From: Oscillospiraceae bacterium
GTDB lineage: Bacteria; Bacillota; Clostridia; Oscillospirales; Oscillospiraceae
Assembly (NCBI GenBank): GCA_017405865.1
Contig: JAFQZN010000033.1
Coordinates: 18,661 to 82,660, forward strand
Direction of reading: 5' to 3'
Length of the DNA: 64,000 nt
Shown: in pieces, positions 15,166 through 23,927 of the stretch
Layout: each line of letters starts with the position of its first letter
Position numbering within the stretch: position 1 is the first letter of the stretch
The notes under the pieces: generated by a model
Database searches by the model: none
Told to the model about the DNA's origin: nothing
What the model saw: only the letters and a program-made list of their open reading frames with translations
Translations under genes and position numbers: made by a program

Positions 15166-15729
15166 CTATTTCAGCGCCGCGATGCGGGCGTTAAGCTTGC
15201 TGTAGATGCGCTTGACAAACCACGGCTCGGTGGAGGCGGCAAGCGCCTGTTCGGGCGTAAACCATGCAACGCCGGAGTTTTCGTCCTCGCAGATGCGCAG
15301 CGGCTCTGCATCGTCCGCCTCCAGCAGATACGTCACGTTCAGATGCAGGTGGCTCGAAACGTATTCGCCGCGCTTTTCGTGACCGTCTACGGTCAGGCAT
15401 TCCAGCGAGGCGATTTGTCCGTCGATCGGTCTGACGTCGTGCAAGCCGGTCTCCTCGCGGCATTCTCTTATTGCGACCTGCAGCAGGTCGCGCTCGCCGT
15501 CGGCATGACCGCCGCACCACGACCATGAATCATAGATCCTGTGGTAAACCATCAGCACCTTTGTCCGTTCCCTGTTCGTCACCCACGCCGACGCCGTCAT
15601 GTGCGCGACGCGGTCGCTGCGCGAAAACACGTCCTCATGTTCGTCCATATACGAAAGCATCAGCGCTTTGTCCCGCGCCTCCTGCTCATTGCACGGCTGA
15701 TACGCCGCGATCGCTTCGCGGAGCTCCAT
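15166..15729 (-). CDS. NUDIX hydrolase
   Basis: 187 residues. Nudix box: GGHADGERDLLQVAIRECRE then ETGL, complete. The N-terminal ~45 residues (AYQPCNEQEARDKALMLSYM) are an extra helical segment seen in larger NUDIX proteins. The strand KVLMVYHRIYDSWSWCGGHAD is typical of the superfamily. Own promoter and terminator, so monocistronic. Not closely similar to the other NUDIX protein at 11132 outside the box. Substrate unknown. Confidence 0.9.
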   Translation of the reverse strand: MELREAIAAYQPCNEQEARDKALMLSYMDEHEDVFSRSDRVAHMTASAWVTNRERTKVLMVYHRIYDSWSWCGGHADGERDLLQVAIRECREETGLHDVRPIDGQIASLECLTVDGHEKRGEYVSSHLHLNVTYLLEADDAEPLRICEDENSGVAWFTPEQALAASTEPWFVKRIYSKLNARIAALK

Positions 15730-15758
15730 AGCAGCACCTCCCGCCTGATTATATGCTG

Positions 15759-15787
15759 ATTATAGTCCAAAACCGCTGAAATCTCAA
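15759..15787 (-). promoter_or_regulatory. Sigma-A promoter of the NUDIX gene
   Basis: Minus strand TTGAGA (complement 15782-15787), 17-nt spacer, TATAAT (complement 15759-15764). Confidence 0.65.
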
Positions 15788-15805
15788 GCTTATCATCATT
15801 TTTTC

Positions 15806-15834
15806 TTGACATCAGGTATTTATTGGAATATGAT
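15806..15834 (+). promoter_or_regulatory. Sigma-A promoter of glnA
   Basis: Perfect TTGACA (15806-15811), 17-nt spacer, TATGAT (15829-15834); short leader and a strong AAGGAGG RBS follow. Confidence 0.8.
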
Positions 15835-15869
15835 ATGAATTAGCCAAAAAATAAGGAGGATGCAACTCT

Positions 15870-17300
15870 ATGGCAAAAACACTGAAGGATATTCTCAAGC
15901 TCTGCGAAGAAAAGCAGATTCGCATTGTTGATTTCAAAATGACGGACATCGACGGCAGATGGCGTCATTTGAGCATTCCCGTCGAGCGCCTCAACGAGGA
16001 CACCATGACCTACGGCATCGGCTTTGACGGCTCCAACTACGGCTACGCGCCCGTGGAGAGCAGCGACATGGTCTTCGTCCCGGATCTGGACAGCGCCGTT
16101 GTGGATAACTTCGCGCGCATTCCCACCCTCTCCATGATCGGCGACGTCATGGTCATCGACCGCCCGGCAAACCGTCCCTTCGACCAGTATCCGAGAAACG
16201 TCGCAAAGCGCGCCATCGCCTACATGCAGGAGAAGGGCGTCGCCGATCAGATGATCGTCGGTCCGGAGTACGAATTCTATGTCTTTGACGGCGTGCATTT
16301 CGACACCCAGCCCGAGAACACCGGCTATTGCATCGACGCAAGGCAGGCCGAGTGGAACGGCGCCGAGGACGACAACAACAACGGCTATATCGTCCAGCAC
16401 AAGGCGGGCTATCATGCCTGCCTGCCGCAGGACGTCAACAATGACCTGCGCAGCAAGATCTGCCTGATGATGGAGGACTGGGGCGTTAAGGTCAAGTATC
16501 ATCATCACGAGGTCGGCGGCTGCGGTCAGCTGGAGGTCGAGGTCGAGCTCGGCGACATGGTCGCGCTCGCGGACGGCACGATGACCGCGAAGTACGTCAT
16601 CAAAAACGCCGCTGCCGAGGAGGGCAGAACGGCGACCTTCATGCCGAAGCCCGTCGCGGGTGAGGCAGGCAGCGGCATGCACGTGCATATGCAGCTGTTC
16701 AAGAACGGCGAGCCGCTGTTCTACGACGAGAAGGGTTACGCCCAGCTCAGCGAAACGGCGATGCACTTCATCGGCGGTCTGCTGACGCACGCGGCTTCCA
16801 TCTGCGCGATCACGAACCCCTCCACCAACTCCTACAAGCGTCTGATCCCCGGCTATGAGGCTCCCGTCACCATCGGCTACGCCATGGCAAACCGCAGCGC
16901 GGTCATCCGCATTCCCGCCTATGCAAAGGCGCCGAAGAACAAGCGCTTTGAGCTTCGCAATCCGGACGCGACCTGCAACCCGTACTATGCCTTTGCTGCG
17001 ATTCTGATGGCAGGTCTGGACGGCATCGAGAAGAAGATCGACCCGCATGCAAACGGCTGGGGTCCGTTCGACTGCAACCTCTTCGATCTTCCCGATGAGG
17101 AAAAGGCGAAGCTCGGCGGTCTGCCCAAGACCCTCGACGAAGCCCTGGACGCACTGGAAAAGGATCACGACTATCTGACCAAGGGCGGCGTGTTCCCGGA
17201 GCGCCTGATCGAGATCATGATCGAAAAGCACCGCAAGGAAGCCGAGAAGATCTCCCGCATCCCCCACCCGGCGGAATTCGCCATGTACTACGATCTGTAA
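15870..17300 (+). CDS. glnA: Glutamine synthetase type I
   Basis: Makes glutamine from glutamate, ammonia and ATP; a dodecamer in this family. 476 residues. Signatures: YGIGFDGSNYGYAPVESSDM, GPEYEFYVFD (metal-binding Glu), KYHHHEVGGCGQLEVEVE, the ATP-site segment ATFMPKPVAGEAGSGMHVHM, and RFELRNPDATCNPYYAFAA. The spot of the adenylylated Tyr of beta-type enzymes is Phe405 (CNLFDLPDEE), so adenylylation control is not expected. No GlnR-like operator was recognised. Monocistronic between its promoter and a strong terminator. Confidence 0.97.
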   Translation: MAKTLKDILKLCEEKQIRIVDFKMTDIDGRWRHLSIPVERLNEDTMTYGIGFDGSNYGYAPVESSDMVFVPDLDSAVVDNFARIPTLSMIGDVMVIDRPANRPFDQYPRNVAKRAIAYMQEKGVADQMIVGPEYEFYVFDGVHFDTQPENTGYCIDARQAEWNGAEDDNNNGYIVQHKAGYHACLPQDVNNDLRSKICLMMEDWGVKVKYHHHEVGGCGQLEVEVELGDMVALADGTMTAKYVIKNAAAEEGRTATFMPKPVAGEAGSGMHVHMQLFKNGEPLFYDEKGYAQLSETAMHFIGGLLTHAASICAITNPSTNSYKRLIPGYEAPVTIGYAMANRSAVIRIPAYAKAPKNKRFELRNPDATCNPYYAFAAILMAGLDGIEKKIDPHANGWGPFDCNLFDLPDEEKAKLGGLPKTLDEALDALEKDHDYLTKGGVFPERLIEIMIEKHRKEAEKISRIPHPAEFAMYYDL

Positions 17301-17309
17301 TTCACGTAC

Positions 17310-17344
17310 AAAGACGGCTGTTGCAATTGGCAGCAGCCGTCTTT
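17310..17344. terminator. Bidirectional terminator between glnA and DUF362 gene
   Basis: 14-bp stem (17310-17323 with 17331-17344, one G-T pair), 7-nt loop, A-rich and T-rich flanks. Confidence 0.85.
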
Positions 17345-17347
17345 CGT

Positions 17348-18496
17348 TTATCGGTTCAATATCCTTGCCGGCAGCGGGCGGTGCACCTTCATTGCGCCCT
17401 TCGGGCAGAACTCCTGGCAACAGAAGCAGCGGATGCACTTCTGATAGTCCACGCGTGCCTTTTTCTCCTGCAAAGCGATCGCCTCCGCAGGACACATGTT
17501 CGCGCACAGTCCGCAGCCGACGCACTCCGACTTTTTGAGCTTCGGCGACGAGCGCAGCGCTTTCTTTGCGATCTTGCCGAAGAGCTCCCCCGCTTTCCCG
17601 GGGAATACCGTTTCAAAGTGCATTCCTCTGCCGCGTTCGATGCGCTCAAAATCGGGGATCACGAAATCGTCCGCATTCCCCGCCGTTTCGATCTGATCTG
17701 CGCGTTCCGGCACAAGCCCGTAATTCGCAGCGGCGCGCAAGGTCGGCACGACCATCGGATCCAATCCGATCAGCTTGGCGCAGATCATGTCAATCTTATG
17801 GCAATTTGTCCCCGCAAGCAGCGCGCCCATGTGGCGCGGCGTGCCTGCTGTCGGACCGTTGCCCTCCATGGCAAGCACGGCGTCGACGATATAATAATGC
17901 GGCTTGAAATAGTCATTGAGATCAATGATCATTCCCGCGAAATCCAGCGGATCGGGAAAGCGGAAGTGATACTCCGGCTTCATCGTCCCCGGGATCACGC
18001 CGAAGAGGTTTTTGGTCGCGGCGGAAAGGCACATCATGCCGTGGCTTTTGAGCTTGCAGAAGCTGATGATCGCGTCCGCGCCGTCCAGCCACGCGGTATA
18101 GGTGAAGGTCTTTGCAACGTGCGCCTCCGGATAGACAGCGCTGCTCTGCTCAAAATTGTGATTGAGCTGTCCGCCCGCTTCCTCCACGGCGCGAAGGCCG
18201 GTGACGGCATAGACGCGATTCAGGACGGCGGCGTTGAAGAGATTGCCCGGGCTGTCGCCGACGGTGACCTCCGCGCCGCGCGCGACGAGCATTTCTGTCA
18301 GCGCGGCAAGCAGCGCAGGATGGGTCGTCGCCGCCGTTTCCGGCTTCATCGCCGAGACGAGATTCGCCTTGATCGCAATTTTCATCCCTGGCTTCACCCA
18401 AACCAAGCCGCCGAACGGCGCAAGCGCCTCCTCCAGTGCCTGCAGGCAGTGCTCTCTTTGATAGTCTTCGCAGCGAACAATGGAAACCTCCGGCAT
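17348..18496 (-). CDS. DUF362 protein with C-terminal 2x[4Fe-4S] ferredoxin domain
   Basis: 382 residues. The DUF362 domain (~1-310) shows GMKIAIKANLV, GDSPGN and CKLKSHGMMCLSAATKNLFG. The C-terminal ~55 residues form a bacterial-type ferredoxin with two CxxCxxCxxxC clusters (CVGCGLCANMCPAEAI and CIRCFCCQEFCPKGAM). A cytoplasmic redox protein; the reaction of the family is not established. No signal peptide. Transcribed alone, toward glnA, from a near-consensus promoter. Confidence 0.92.
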   Translation of the reverse strand: MPEVSIVRCEDYQREHCLQALEEALAPFGGLVWVKPGMKIAIKANLVSAMKPETAATTHPALLAALTEMLVARGAEVTVGDSPGNLFNAAVLNRVYAVTGLRAVEEAGGQLNHNFEQSSAVYPEAHVAKTFTYTAWLDGADAIISFCKLKSHGMMCLSAATKNLFGVIPGTMKPEYHFRFPDPLDFAGMIIDLNDYFKPHYYIVDAVLAMEGNGPTAGTPRHMGALLAGTNCHKIDMICAKLIGLDPMVVPTLRAAANYGLVPERADQIETAGNADDFVIPDFERIERGRGMHFETVFPGKAGELFGKIAKKALRSSPKLKKSECVGCGLCANMCPAEAIALQEKKARVDYQKCIRCFCCQEFCPKGAMKVHRPLPARILNR

Positions 18497-18519
18497 AACC
18501 TCGCCTCCTTTTGCGTATC

Positions 18520-18547
18520 ATCATACCACAATTTGCTCAAATGTCAA
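18520..18547 (-). promoter_or_regulatory. Sigma-A promoter of the DUF362 gene
   Basis: Minus strand TTGACA (complement 18542-18547), 16-nt spacer, TATGAT (complement 18520-18525). Confidence 0.7.
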
Positions 18548-18627
18548 ATGAGAATTCCTCCGGATTTCCGTACATATTGCTCAAAAATGTACAGCAAGAT
18601 TTGGCAATTTCGGCAAGGGAAAAAACG

Positions 18628-18656
18628 TTGCATTTTCAGCAATATCACAATATAAT
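18628..18656 (+). promoter_or_regulatory. Sigma-A promoter of the ssnA-ygfK operon
   Basis: TTGCAT (18628-18633), 17-nt spacer, perfect TATAAT (18651-18656). Transcription would start near 18663, giving a leader of about 140 nt. Confidence 0.75.
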
Positions 18657-18662
18657 TATAGT

Positions 18663-18775
18663 GTAATTGAAGATTGATAGCTGTAACGAAGTGCTGCGCG
18701 CACGGGCTGACACTATCACTCAGGGTTACTTGAGTGGAGATGCGGAGTAGTTCCGTGTCCCCATTTTTTGTTTCT
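18663..18775 (+). ncRNA. Structured 5' leader, candidate riboswitch/attenuator
   Basis: No known riboswitch class was recognised. Pairings seen: TGATAG (18675-18680) with CTATCA (18713-18718); GTGC (18691-18694) with GCAC (18700-18703); CACTCA (18717-18722) with TGAGTG (18731-18736), whose loop GTTAC (18725-18729) is complementary to upstream GTAAC (18683-18687), a possible pseudoknot. A final CGGA/TCCG hairpin (18743-18755) is followed by CCCC and six Ts like a terminator. GCACGG (18700-18705) can instead pair with CCGTGT (18753-18758), which would break that hairpin. The 307-nt gene-free gap 18497-18803 holds two promoters and this leader. Confidence 0.5.
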
Positions 18776-18803
18776 TCGGATTATTTATACAGGAGGTTAT
18801 TCT

Positions 18804-20162
18804 ATGTACATTCTTGCAAACGGCAAACTCATCACGAGAAGCGAAACGCTCCCCTTCCTGCCCGACGGCGGCGTCGTCATCGACGGCACGAAAATCAAGG
18901 AAGTCGGAAAGACCGCCGACCTGAAGGCAAAGTACCCCGACGCGGAATTCATCGACGCAAAGGGCGGCGTGATCATGCCCGCGCTGATCAACGCCCATAC
19001 GCATATCTATTCCGCACTGGCGCGCGGCCTTTCCATCAAGAGCAACAACGCCGACAACTTCTACGACGTTTTGGACAAGCAGTGGTGGGCGATCGACCGC
19101 AAGCTGTATTTGAGCGGCACTAGAGCCTCGGCGGACGCTTTGTATATCGACTGCATCAAGCAGGGCGTCACGACGATCTTCGACCATCACGCCTCCTACG
19201 GTGAGATCCCCGGCTCTCTGCACGAGATTGCGGAGTCTGCAAAGAAATTCGGCATCCGCTCCTGCCTGTGCTATGAAGTCTCCGACAGAGACGGCGAGGA
19301 AAAGTGCCTGCAGGGCATCAAGGAAAACGCCGACTTTATCAGCGAATGCGCCGAGCGCAAGGATCCGATGCTTGCCGCCATGTTCGGCGGTCACGCGCTG
19401 TTCACGATCTCGGACAAGACCTTTGAGCGCATGGTCGAGGCCAACAACGGACGCACAGGCTATCACATCCACGTCTCCGAGGGCTGGAACGACGTCTACG
19501 ACTCCATCCAGAACTACCACTGCCGCCCGGTCGAGCGTCTGTACAAGCACGGCATTCTCGGCGAAAAGACGATTCTCGGCCACTGCATCCACGTGACGGA
19601 TAAGGAGATCGACCTGATCCGCGAGACGAACACGATGGTCGTCAATAACCCCGAATCTAACATGGGCAACGCCGTCGGCACCTGCCCCGTCCTGCCGCTT
19701 TACAAAAACGGCATTCTGCTCGGTCTCGGTACCGACGCATACACGAACGACATGCTTGAATCCATCAAGGTCGCGCTTTGCGCGCAGCGGCAGAATGCGG
19801 AGCTTCCGAACGTCGGCTGGTGTGAGGTCACGGATATGCTCTTCAAGAACAACGCAAAGATCGGCGCAAAGTACTTCCCCGACAAGCTGGGTGTTTTGGA
19901 GGCAGGCGCTGCAGCCGACGTCATCGTCATGGATTACAAGCCCTTCACACCGTTCTCGAGCGCCAACATCGACGGCCACATGATCTTCGGTATGACCGGC
20001 AGACAGTGCCAGACAACGATCGCAAACGGCAAGCTGCTGATGAAGGACCGCGAGCTGATCGGCATCGACGAAGAAGCCGAAAACGCCCATATCCTTGAGG
20101 AAGCAAAGAAGCTCTGGGGCGATTTGAACGACTGCAGATACGACGCATACGGCGAAATCTGA
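18804..20162 (+). CDS. ssnA: Putative aminohydrolase SsnA
   Basis: 452 residues, amidohydrolase superfamily (guanine deaminase/chlorohydrolase-like TIM barrel). Metal ligands: PALINAHTHIYS (HxH), a His in GYHIHVSEGW, GHCIHVTD, and the final Asp in LLGLGTDAYTNDM. SsnA proteins accompany YgfK and selenium-dependent molybdenum hydroxylases in purine-degrading anaerobes and E. coli; the exact substrate is unproven. Start: ATG at 18804 follows AGGAGG by 8 nt; a longer frame begins inside the leader and is rejected. First gene of a three-gene operon. Confidence 0.92.
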   Translation: MYILANGKLITRSETLPFLPDGGVVIDGTKIKEVGKTADLKAKYPDAEFIDAKGGVIMPALINAHTHIYSALARGLSIKSNNADNFYDVLDKQWWAIDRKLYLSGTRASADALYIDCIKQGVTTIFDHHASYGEIPGSLHEIAESAKKFGIRSCLCYEVSDRDGEEKCLQGIKENADFISECAERKDPMLAAMFGGHALFTISDKTFERMVEANNGRTGYHIHVSEGWNDVYDSIQNYHCRPVERLYKHGILGEKTILGHCIHVTDKEIDLIRETNTMVVNNPESNMGNAVGTCPVLPLYKNGILLGLGTDAYTNDMLESIKVALCAQRQNAELPNVGWCEVTDMLFKNNAKIGAKYFPDKLGVLEAGAAADVIVMDYKPFTPFSSANIDGHMIFGMTGRQCQTTIANGKLLMKDRELIGIDEEAENAHILEEAKKLWGDLNDCRYDAYGEI

Positions 20163-20169
20163 GGTACAC

Positions 20170-20655
20170 ATGAAACGCATAGCAAAGAAAAGAGCGGCGG
20201 CAAAATGGATATTGCTTGCGCTGCTGGTCTACTGCCTTGTCATCACAGCGCTGACCTATCTTCTGCCGGACAGCCGCACTGCAGCGATCCTCTGCCCGTT
20301 TACCCTCGTGGCGGTCTATTTGGAGCAGTGGACAGCAGAATCTGCGGCGATCGTCGTGATCTCCCGCATTCTGGTCTGGCTCTTTGCCGCCCTTCCGCTC
20401 GTCGGCTGGTTCCTGCTGTGCAAGCCGGTGCGCGCCGGCAAGACCATGATCGTCGCGCCGTACTGTCTGCTGCTTGCCTGTAACCTCTGGATCACCTTGA
20501 GCCATCTCATAACCGGTCTCGGCATCAAAAACACGGTATATATGGCCCCCACCCTGCAATACGTCAGCATTACCCTGCGGCTGTTCGCGGTCAGCCTCGT
20601 GATTTCCGTCGCGGTGCTGGTATCCGTCTGCTTCTGGCAGCCGAAAAAAACTTAA
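20170..20655 (+). CDS. Polytopic membrane protein of unknown function
   Basis: 161 residues with four to five hydrophobic helices (about 12-30, 38-50, 61-83, 91-113, 131-154) and a very basic N-terminus (MKRIAKKRAAAKW), consistent with an inside N-terminus. No motif recognised. Starts 7 nt after ssnA and ends 14 nt before ygfK, so it belongs to that operon; I do not know an ssnA-ygfK cluster with such a gene. Could be a transporter fragment, a membrane anchor or an unrelated insertion. Confidence 0.8.
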   Translation: MKRIAKKRAAAKWILLALLVYCLVITALTYLLPDSRTAAILCPFTLVAVYLEQWTAESAAIVVISRILVWLFAALPLVGWFLLCKPVRAGKTMIVAPYCLLLACNLWITLSHLITGLGIKNTVYMAPTLQYVSITLRLFAVSLVISVAVLVSVCFWQPKKT

Positions 20656-20669
20656 CGGAGGAATCAACT

Positions 20670-23615
20670 ATGTCTGAAAGAATGTATCCCATTCCCTTTA
20701 AATCCCTGATGAAATGGATCGTTACCGAATACGCTCGCGAAGGCGAGATTTTCGGCATCCACGCGCCCTATCTTGCAAAGGGCAAGACCCTGCCGATCTT
20801 CGGCGAGAGGATCGAGACTCCCTTCGGCCCCGCCGCAGGTCCGAACAGCCAGCTTGCGCAGAACATCATCGCCTCCTACATGGCGGGCGCGCGCTTCTTC
20901 GAGGTCAAGACCGTGCAGAAAATGGACGGCGAGGACCTTGCCCGCTGTGTGCCGCGTCCCTGCATCCTTGCAGACGACGAGGGTTACAACCAGGAATGGT
21001 CCACAGAGCTGACCGTCCCGCAGGCGCAGGACGAGTACATCAAGGCATGGTGCGCGCTGAAGGTTCTCTCCAAGGTCTACGGCTTCGGCGACCCCGACGG
21101 CTTCGTGTTCAACATGTCCGTCGGCTACGATCTGGAGGGCATCAAGGGCGAGAAGGTCAACACCTACATCGAAAACATGAAGGACGCCTCCAAAACGCCG
21201 CAGTTTGCCGAGTGCAAGGAGGTCCTCAAGGAGTTCTTCCCGGAGGAGACGGACTTTATCGACGCGATCACGCCGCGCATTTCCCGCTCCATTACCCTCT
21301 CCACGCTGCACGGCTGCCCGCCCGATGAGATCGAGCGCATTGCGACCTACCTCATCAGTGAAAAGAAGGTCAATACCTTCGTCAAGTGCAACCCGACCAT
21401 TCTCGGCTACAAGACCGCCCGCAGCATCCTCGACTCCATGGGCTATGACTACATCGTCTTTGACGAGCACCACTTCAACGAAGACCTCCAGTGGGCGGAC
21501 GCCGTTCCGATGTTCGAGCGCCTGCAGGCGCTGGCGGACAAGACCGGCGTGGAATTCGGTCTGAAGCTCTCCAACACCTTCCCCGTCGACACCACGCGCG
21601 GCGAGCTGCCCGGCGACGAAATGTATATGTCCGGCCGCAGCCTCTTCCCGCTGACGATCGAGATGTGCAACCGCATTTCCAAGCAGTTCAAGGGCAAGAT
21701 GCGGATCTCCTTCGCGGGCGGCGCGGAATTCTTCAACTGCGACAAGCTCTTTGCCGCAGGCATCTGGCCGATCACCGTTGCGACGACCATCCTCAAGCCC
21801 GGCGGCTACAACCGTCTGAAGCAGATGTGCGAAAAGGTCGAGGGCATGCCGTTCAAGGCGTTCGCCGGAACGGACTCCGCCGCGATCGAAGCTTTGAGCA
21901 TCGGCAGCCACACGAACTACCACCATCTCAAGCCCATCAAGCCGATCCCCGCGCGCAAGAACGAGGAGCGCGTGCCGTGGATGGACTGCTTCATGGCGCC
22001 CTGCAAGGGCGGCTGCCCGATCGCGCAGGATATCCCCGAATACATTGAGCTGTGCAGAAAGGGTCTGTACGGTCCCGCGCTGAAGCTCATCACCGAGAAG
22101 AACGCGCTGCCGTTCATCACCGGCACAATCTGCGCCCACCGCTGCCAGAACAAGTGCACCCGCAACTTCTACGACGAATCCGTGCAGATCCGCGACACCA
22201 AGCTGATTGCGGCGCAGCACGGCTACGGCGCGCTGATGGCTTCCATTGAGAAGCCCGCCAAGGTAGAGGGCAAGAAGGTCGCCATCGTCGGCGGCGGTCC
22301 GACCGGCATCGCCGCGGCGTACTTCCTCGGCAGAGCCGGTGTGGAGACTACGATCTTTGAGCGCGAGAACAGTCTCGGCGGCGTTCCCCGCCACGTCATT
22401 CCCGCCTTCCGCATCACGGACGAAGCAATCGACAAGGACGTCGCCCTTATGCAAAAGTACGGCGTGGAAGTCAAGCTCGGCGCACCCGCCCCCTCCGTCG
22501 CAGAGCTCAAGGCAATGGGCTACACCCACATTCTCATGGCAGTCGGCGCATGGAAGGCAGGCACGTTGGATATTGAGGGCAACGTCGTCGGCGTCATCGG
22601 CTGGATGAAAGACATGAAGAAGGAAGTCAAGCCCTGTCTGTCCGGCTCGGTCGTCGTGGTCGGCGCGGGCAACACTGCCATGGACGCGGCGCGCGTGGCA
22701 AAGCGCATGGGCGCGGACGCTACCATCGTCTACCGCCGCACCAAGAAGTACATGCCCGCTGATGAGCACGAGCTGAAGCTCGCCATCGAAGACGGCGTGA
22801 AATTCGTCGAGCTGGCCGCTCCCGTCAAGCAGGCGGATGGCAAGCTCTGTCTGGAAAAGATGAAGCTCGGCGAGCCGGACGCCTCCGGTCGCCGCTCCCC
22901 CGTTCCCACGGGCGAGTTCTTCGAGATCCCCTGTGATCTCGTCGTCTCCGCCGTCGGCGAAAAGGTCGACGCCGACCTCATGGCAGCCAACGGCATCGAG
23001 ATGGGTCGCAAGGGTCCCGCCTTCCAGACCAATATCGAGGGCGTCTATGCCGCAGGCGACTGCCACCGCGGTCCGGCGACTGTCGTCGAGGGTATTGCCG
23101 ACGCCGCGAAGTTCGCAGAGATCGTAATCGGCGCAAAGCACGAGTATGAGATCCCCGAGCAGGCCTACGTCACCAAGGCGGAGGCGATCGCAAAGAAGGG
23201 CATCCTCAAGATGAGCAAGGAAGCCTGCTGCGAGGGCAGCCGCTGCCTTGACTGCAACACCGTCTGTGAAAACTGTGCGGACTCCTGCCCGAACCGCGCG
23301 AACGTCGTCATCAAGCTCGCCGACGGCAGACACGAGATCCTGCATATCGACAAGATGTGCAACGAATGCGGCAACTGCACGCACTTCTGCCCGTACGCCT
23401 CCGAGCCGTGCCACGACAAGTTCACCCTCTTCCAGACGGAGAAGGACATGGACGATTCTACGAACTTCGGCTTCCTGTTCCGCGAGGACGGCAAGGTGCG
23501 CGTCCGTCTGGCGACGGAGATGATCGTCGACCTCGATCAGCCGAACGATCTGCCCAAGGACATCGAGCTGTTCATTCTCACTGTCCGCAGCAAGTACAGC
23601 TATCTGTACAAATAA
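20670..23615 (+). CDS. ygfK: YgfK-type iron-sulfur flavoprotein (putative selenate reductase subunit)
   Basis: 981 residues. N-terminal ~1-430 is a dihydroorotate-dehydrogenase-like barrel (GERIETPFGPAAGPNSQLAQ). Then a GltD-like unit: Cys-rich CMAPCKGGCPIAQDIPEY and CAHRCQNKCTRNF, and the FAD site KVAIVGGGPTGIAAAYFLG with a second dinucleotide site VVVGAGNTAMDAARVAKRMG. The C-terminus has clusters CLDCNTVCENCADSCPNRA and CNECGNCTHFCPYASEPC. Thus a multi-centre NAD(P)H oxidoreductase. YgfK is linked to selenate reduction in E. coli and to selenium-dependent purine hydroxylase operons. The usual molybdenum hydroxylase subunit is not in the window. Closed by a strong terminator. Confidence 0.93.
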   Translation: MSERMYPIPFKSLMKWIVTEYAREGEIFGIHAPYLAKGKTLPIFGERIETPFGPAAGPNSQLAQNIIASYMAGARFFEVKTVQKMDGEDLARCVPRPCILADDEGYNQEWSTELTVPQAQDEYIKAWCALKVLSKVYGFGDPDGFVFNMSVGYDLEGIKGEKVNTYIENMKDASKTPQFAECKEVLKEFFPEETDFIDAITPRISRSITLSTLHGCPPDEIERIATYLISEKKVNTFVKCNPTILGYKTARSILDSMGYDYIVFDEHHFNEDLQWADAVPMFERLQALADKTGVEFGLKLSNTFPVDTTRGELPGDEMYMSGRSLFPLTIEMCNRISKQFKGKMRISFAGGAEFFNCDKLFAAGIWPITVATTILKPGGYNRLKQMCEKVEGMPFKAFAGTDSAAIEALSIGSHTNYHHLKPIKPIPARKNEERVPWMDCFMAPCKGGCPIAQDIPEYIELCRKGLYGPALKLITEKNALPFITGTICAHRCQNKCTRNFYDESVQIRDTKLIAAQHGYGALMASIEKPAKVEGKKVAIVGGGPTGIAAAYFLGRAGVETTIFERENSLGGVPRHVIPAFRITDEAIDKDVALMQKYGVEVKLGAPAPSVAELKAMGYTHILMAVGAWKAGTLDIEGNVVGVIGWMKDMKKEVKPCLSGSVVVVGAGNTAMDAARVAKRMGADATIVYRRTKKYMPADEHELKLAIEDGVKFVELAAPVKQADGKLCLEKMKLGEPDASGRRSPVPTGEFFEIPCDLVVSAVGEKVDADLMAANGIEMGRKGPAFQTNIEGVYAAGDCHRGPATVVEGIADAAKFAEIVIGAKHEYEIPEQAYVTKAEAIAKKGILKMSKEACCEGSRCLDCNTVCENCADSCPNRANVVIKLADGRHEILHIDKMCNECGNCTHFCPYASEPCHDKFTLFQTEKDMDDSTNFGFLFREDGKVRVRLATEMIVDLDQPNDLPKDIELFILTVRSKYSYLYK

Positions 23616-23625
23616 TCCGTGTTTC

Positions 23626-23660
23626 AAAAGCGGCGGCTCGTTTGAGCCGCCGCTTTTCGT
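23626..23660 (+). terminator. Terminator after ygfK
   Basis: Perfect 14-bp stem AAAAGCGGCGGCTC with its complement (23626-23639 / 23644-23657), loop GTTT, T-rich end. Confidence 0.9.
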
Positions 23661-23680
23661 CCTTGCTGTTTCTTCATTTT

Positions 23681-23799
23681 TGTCATTGCCCGCTTCACGC
23701 GGGCAATCTGTCCGTTTTAGACTTGGAAAGCTCTTTCATGTCGCGGTAAAGTTCCCTCGCGAACGGCACAGATTGCCCGAACACGTCGGGCAATGACAA
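23681..23799. repeat. MITE-like element with hairpin ends
   Basis: Outer inverted repeat TGTCATTGCCCG (23681-23692) / CGGGCAATGACA (23787-23798). Each end is itself a hairpin (ATTGCCCG-N7-CGGGCAAT) and continues ATCTGT.C inward, so both ends are units of the family found at 12724-12942. About 45 nt of unrelated sequence lies between. No open frame. This element plus the ygfK terminator fill the 312-nt gap 23616-23927. Confidence 0.75.
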
Positions 23800-23927
23800 G
23801 ATTGTACTGCATACTTCTTTTTGAACAATGAATTTGGGTTAAAGAAGATTGAATTATTCTGTGTACTGCAGGGAACAAACGAAGGATTCTGTCGTCTTAT
23901 CATTAGAATCGTTTGGAGGTCTTTACA

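Noticed and set aside
18663-18775. tRNA gene or known riboswitch
   Set aside because: No cloverleaf with a T-loop GTTCGA and no core motif of purine, THF, TPP, cobalamin, SAM or Moco classes. Kept as an unassigned structured leader.
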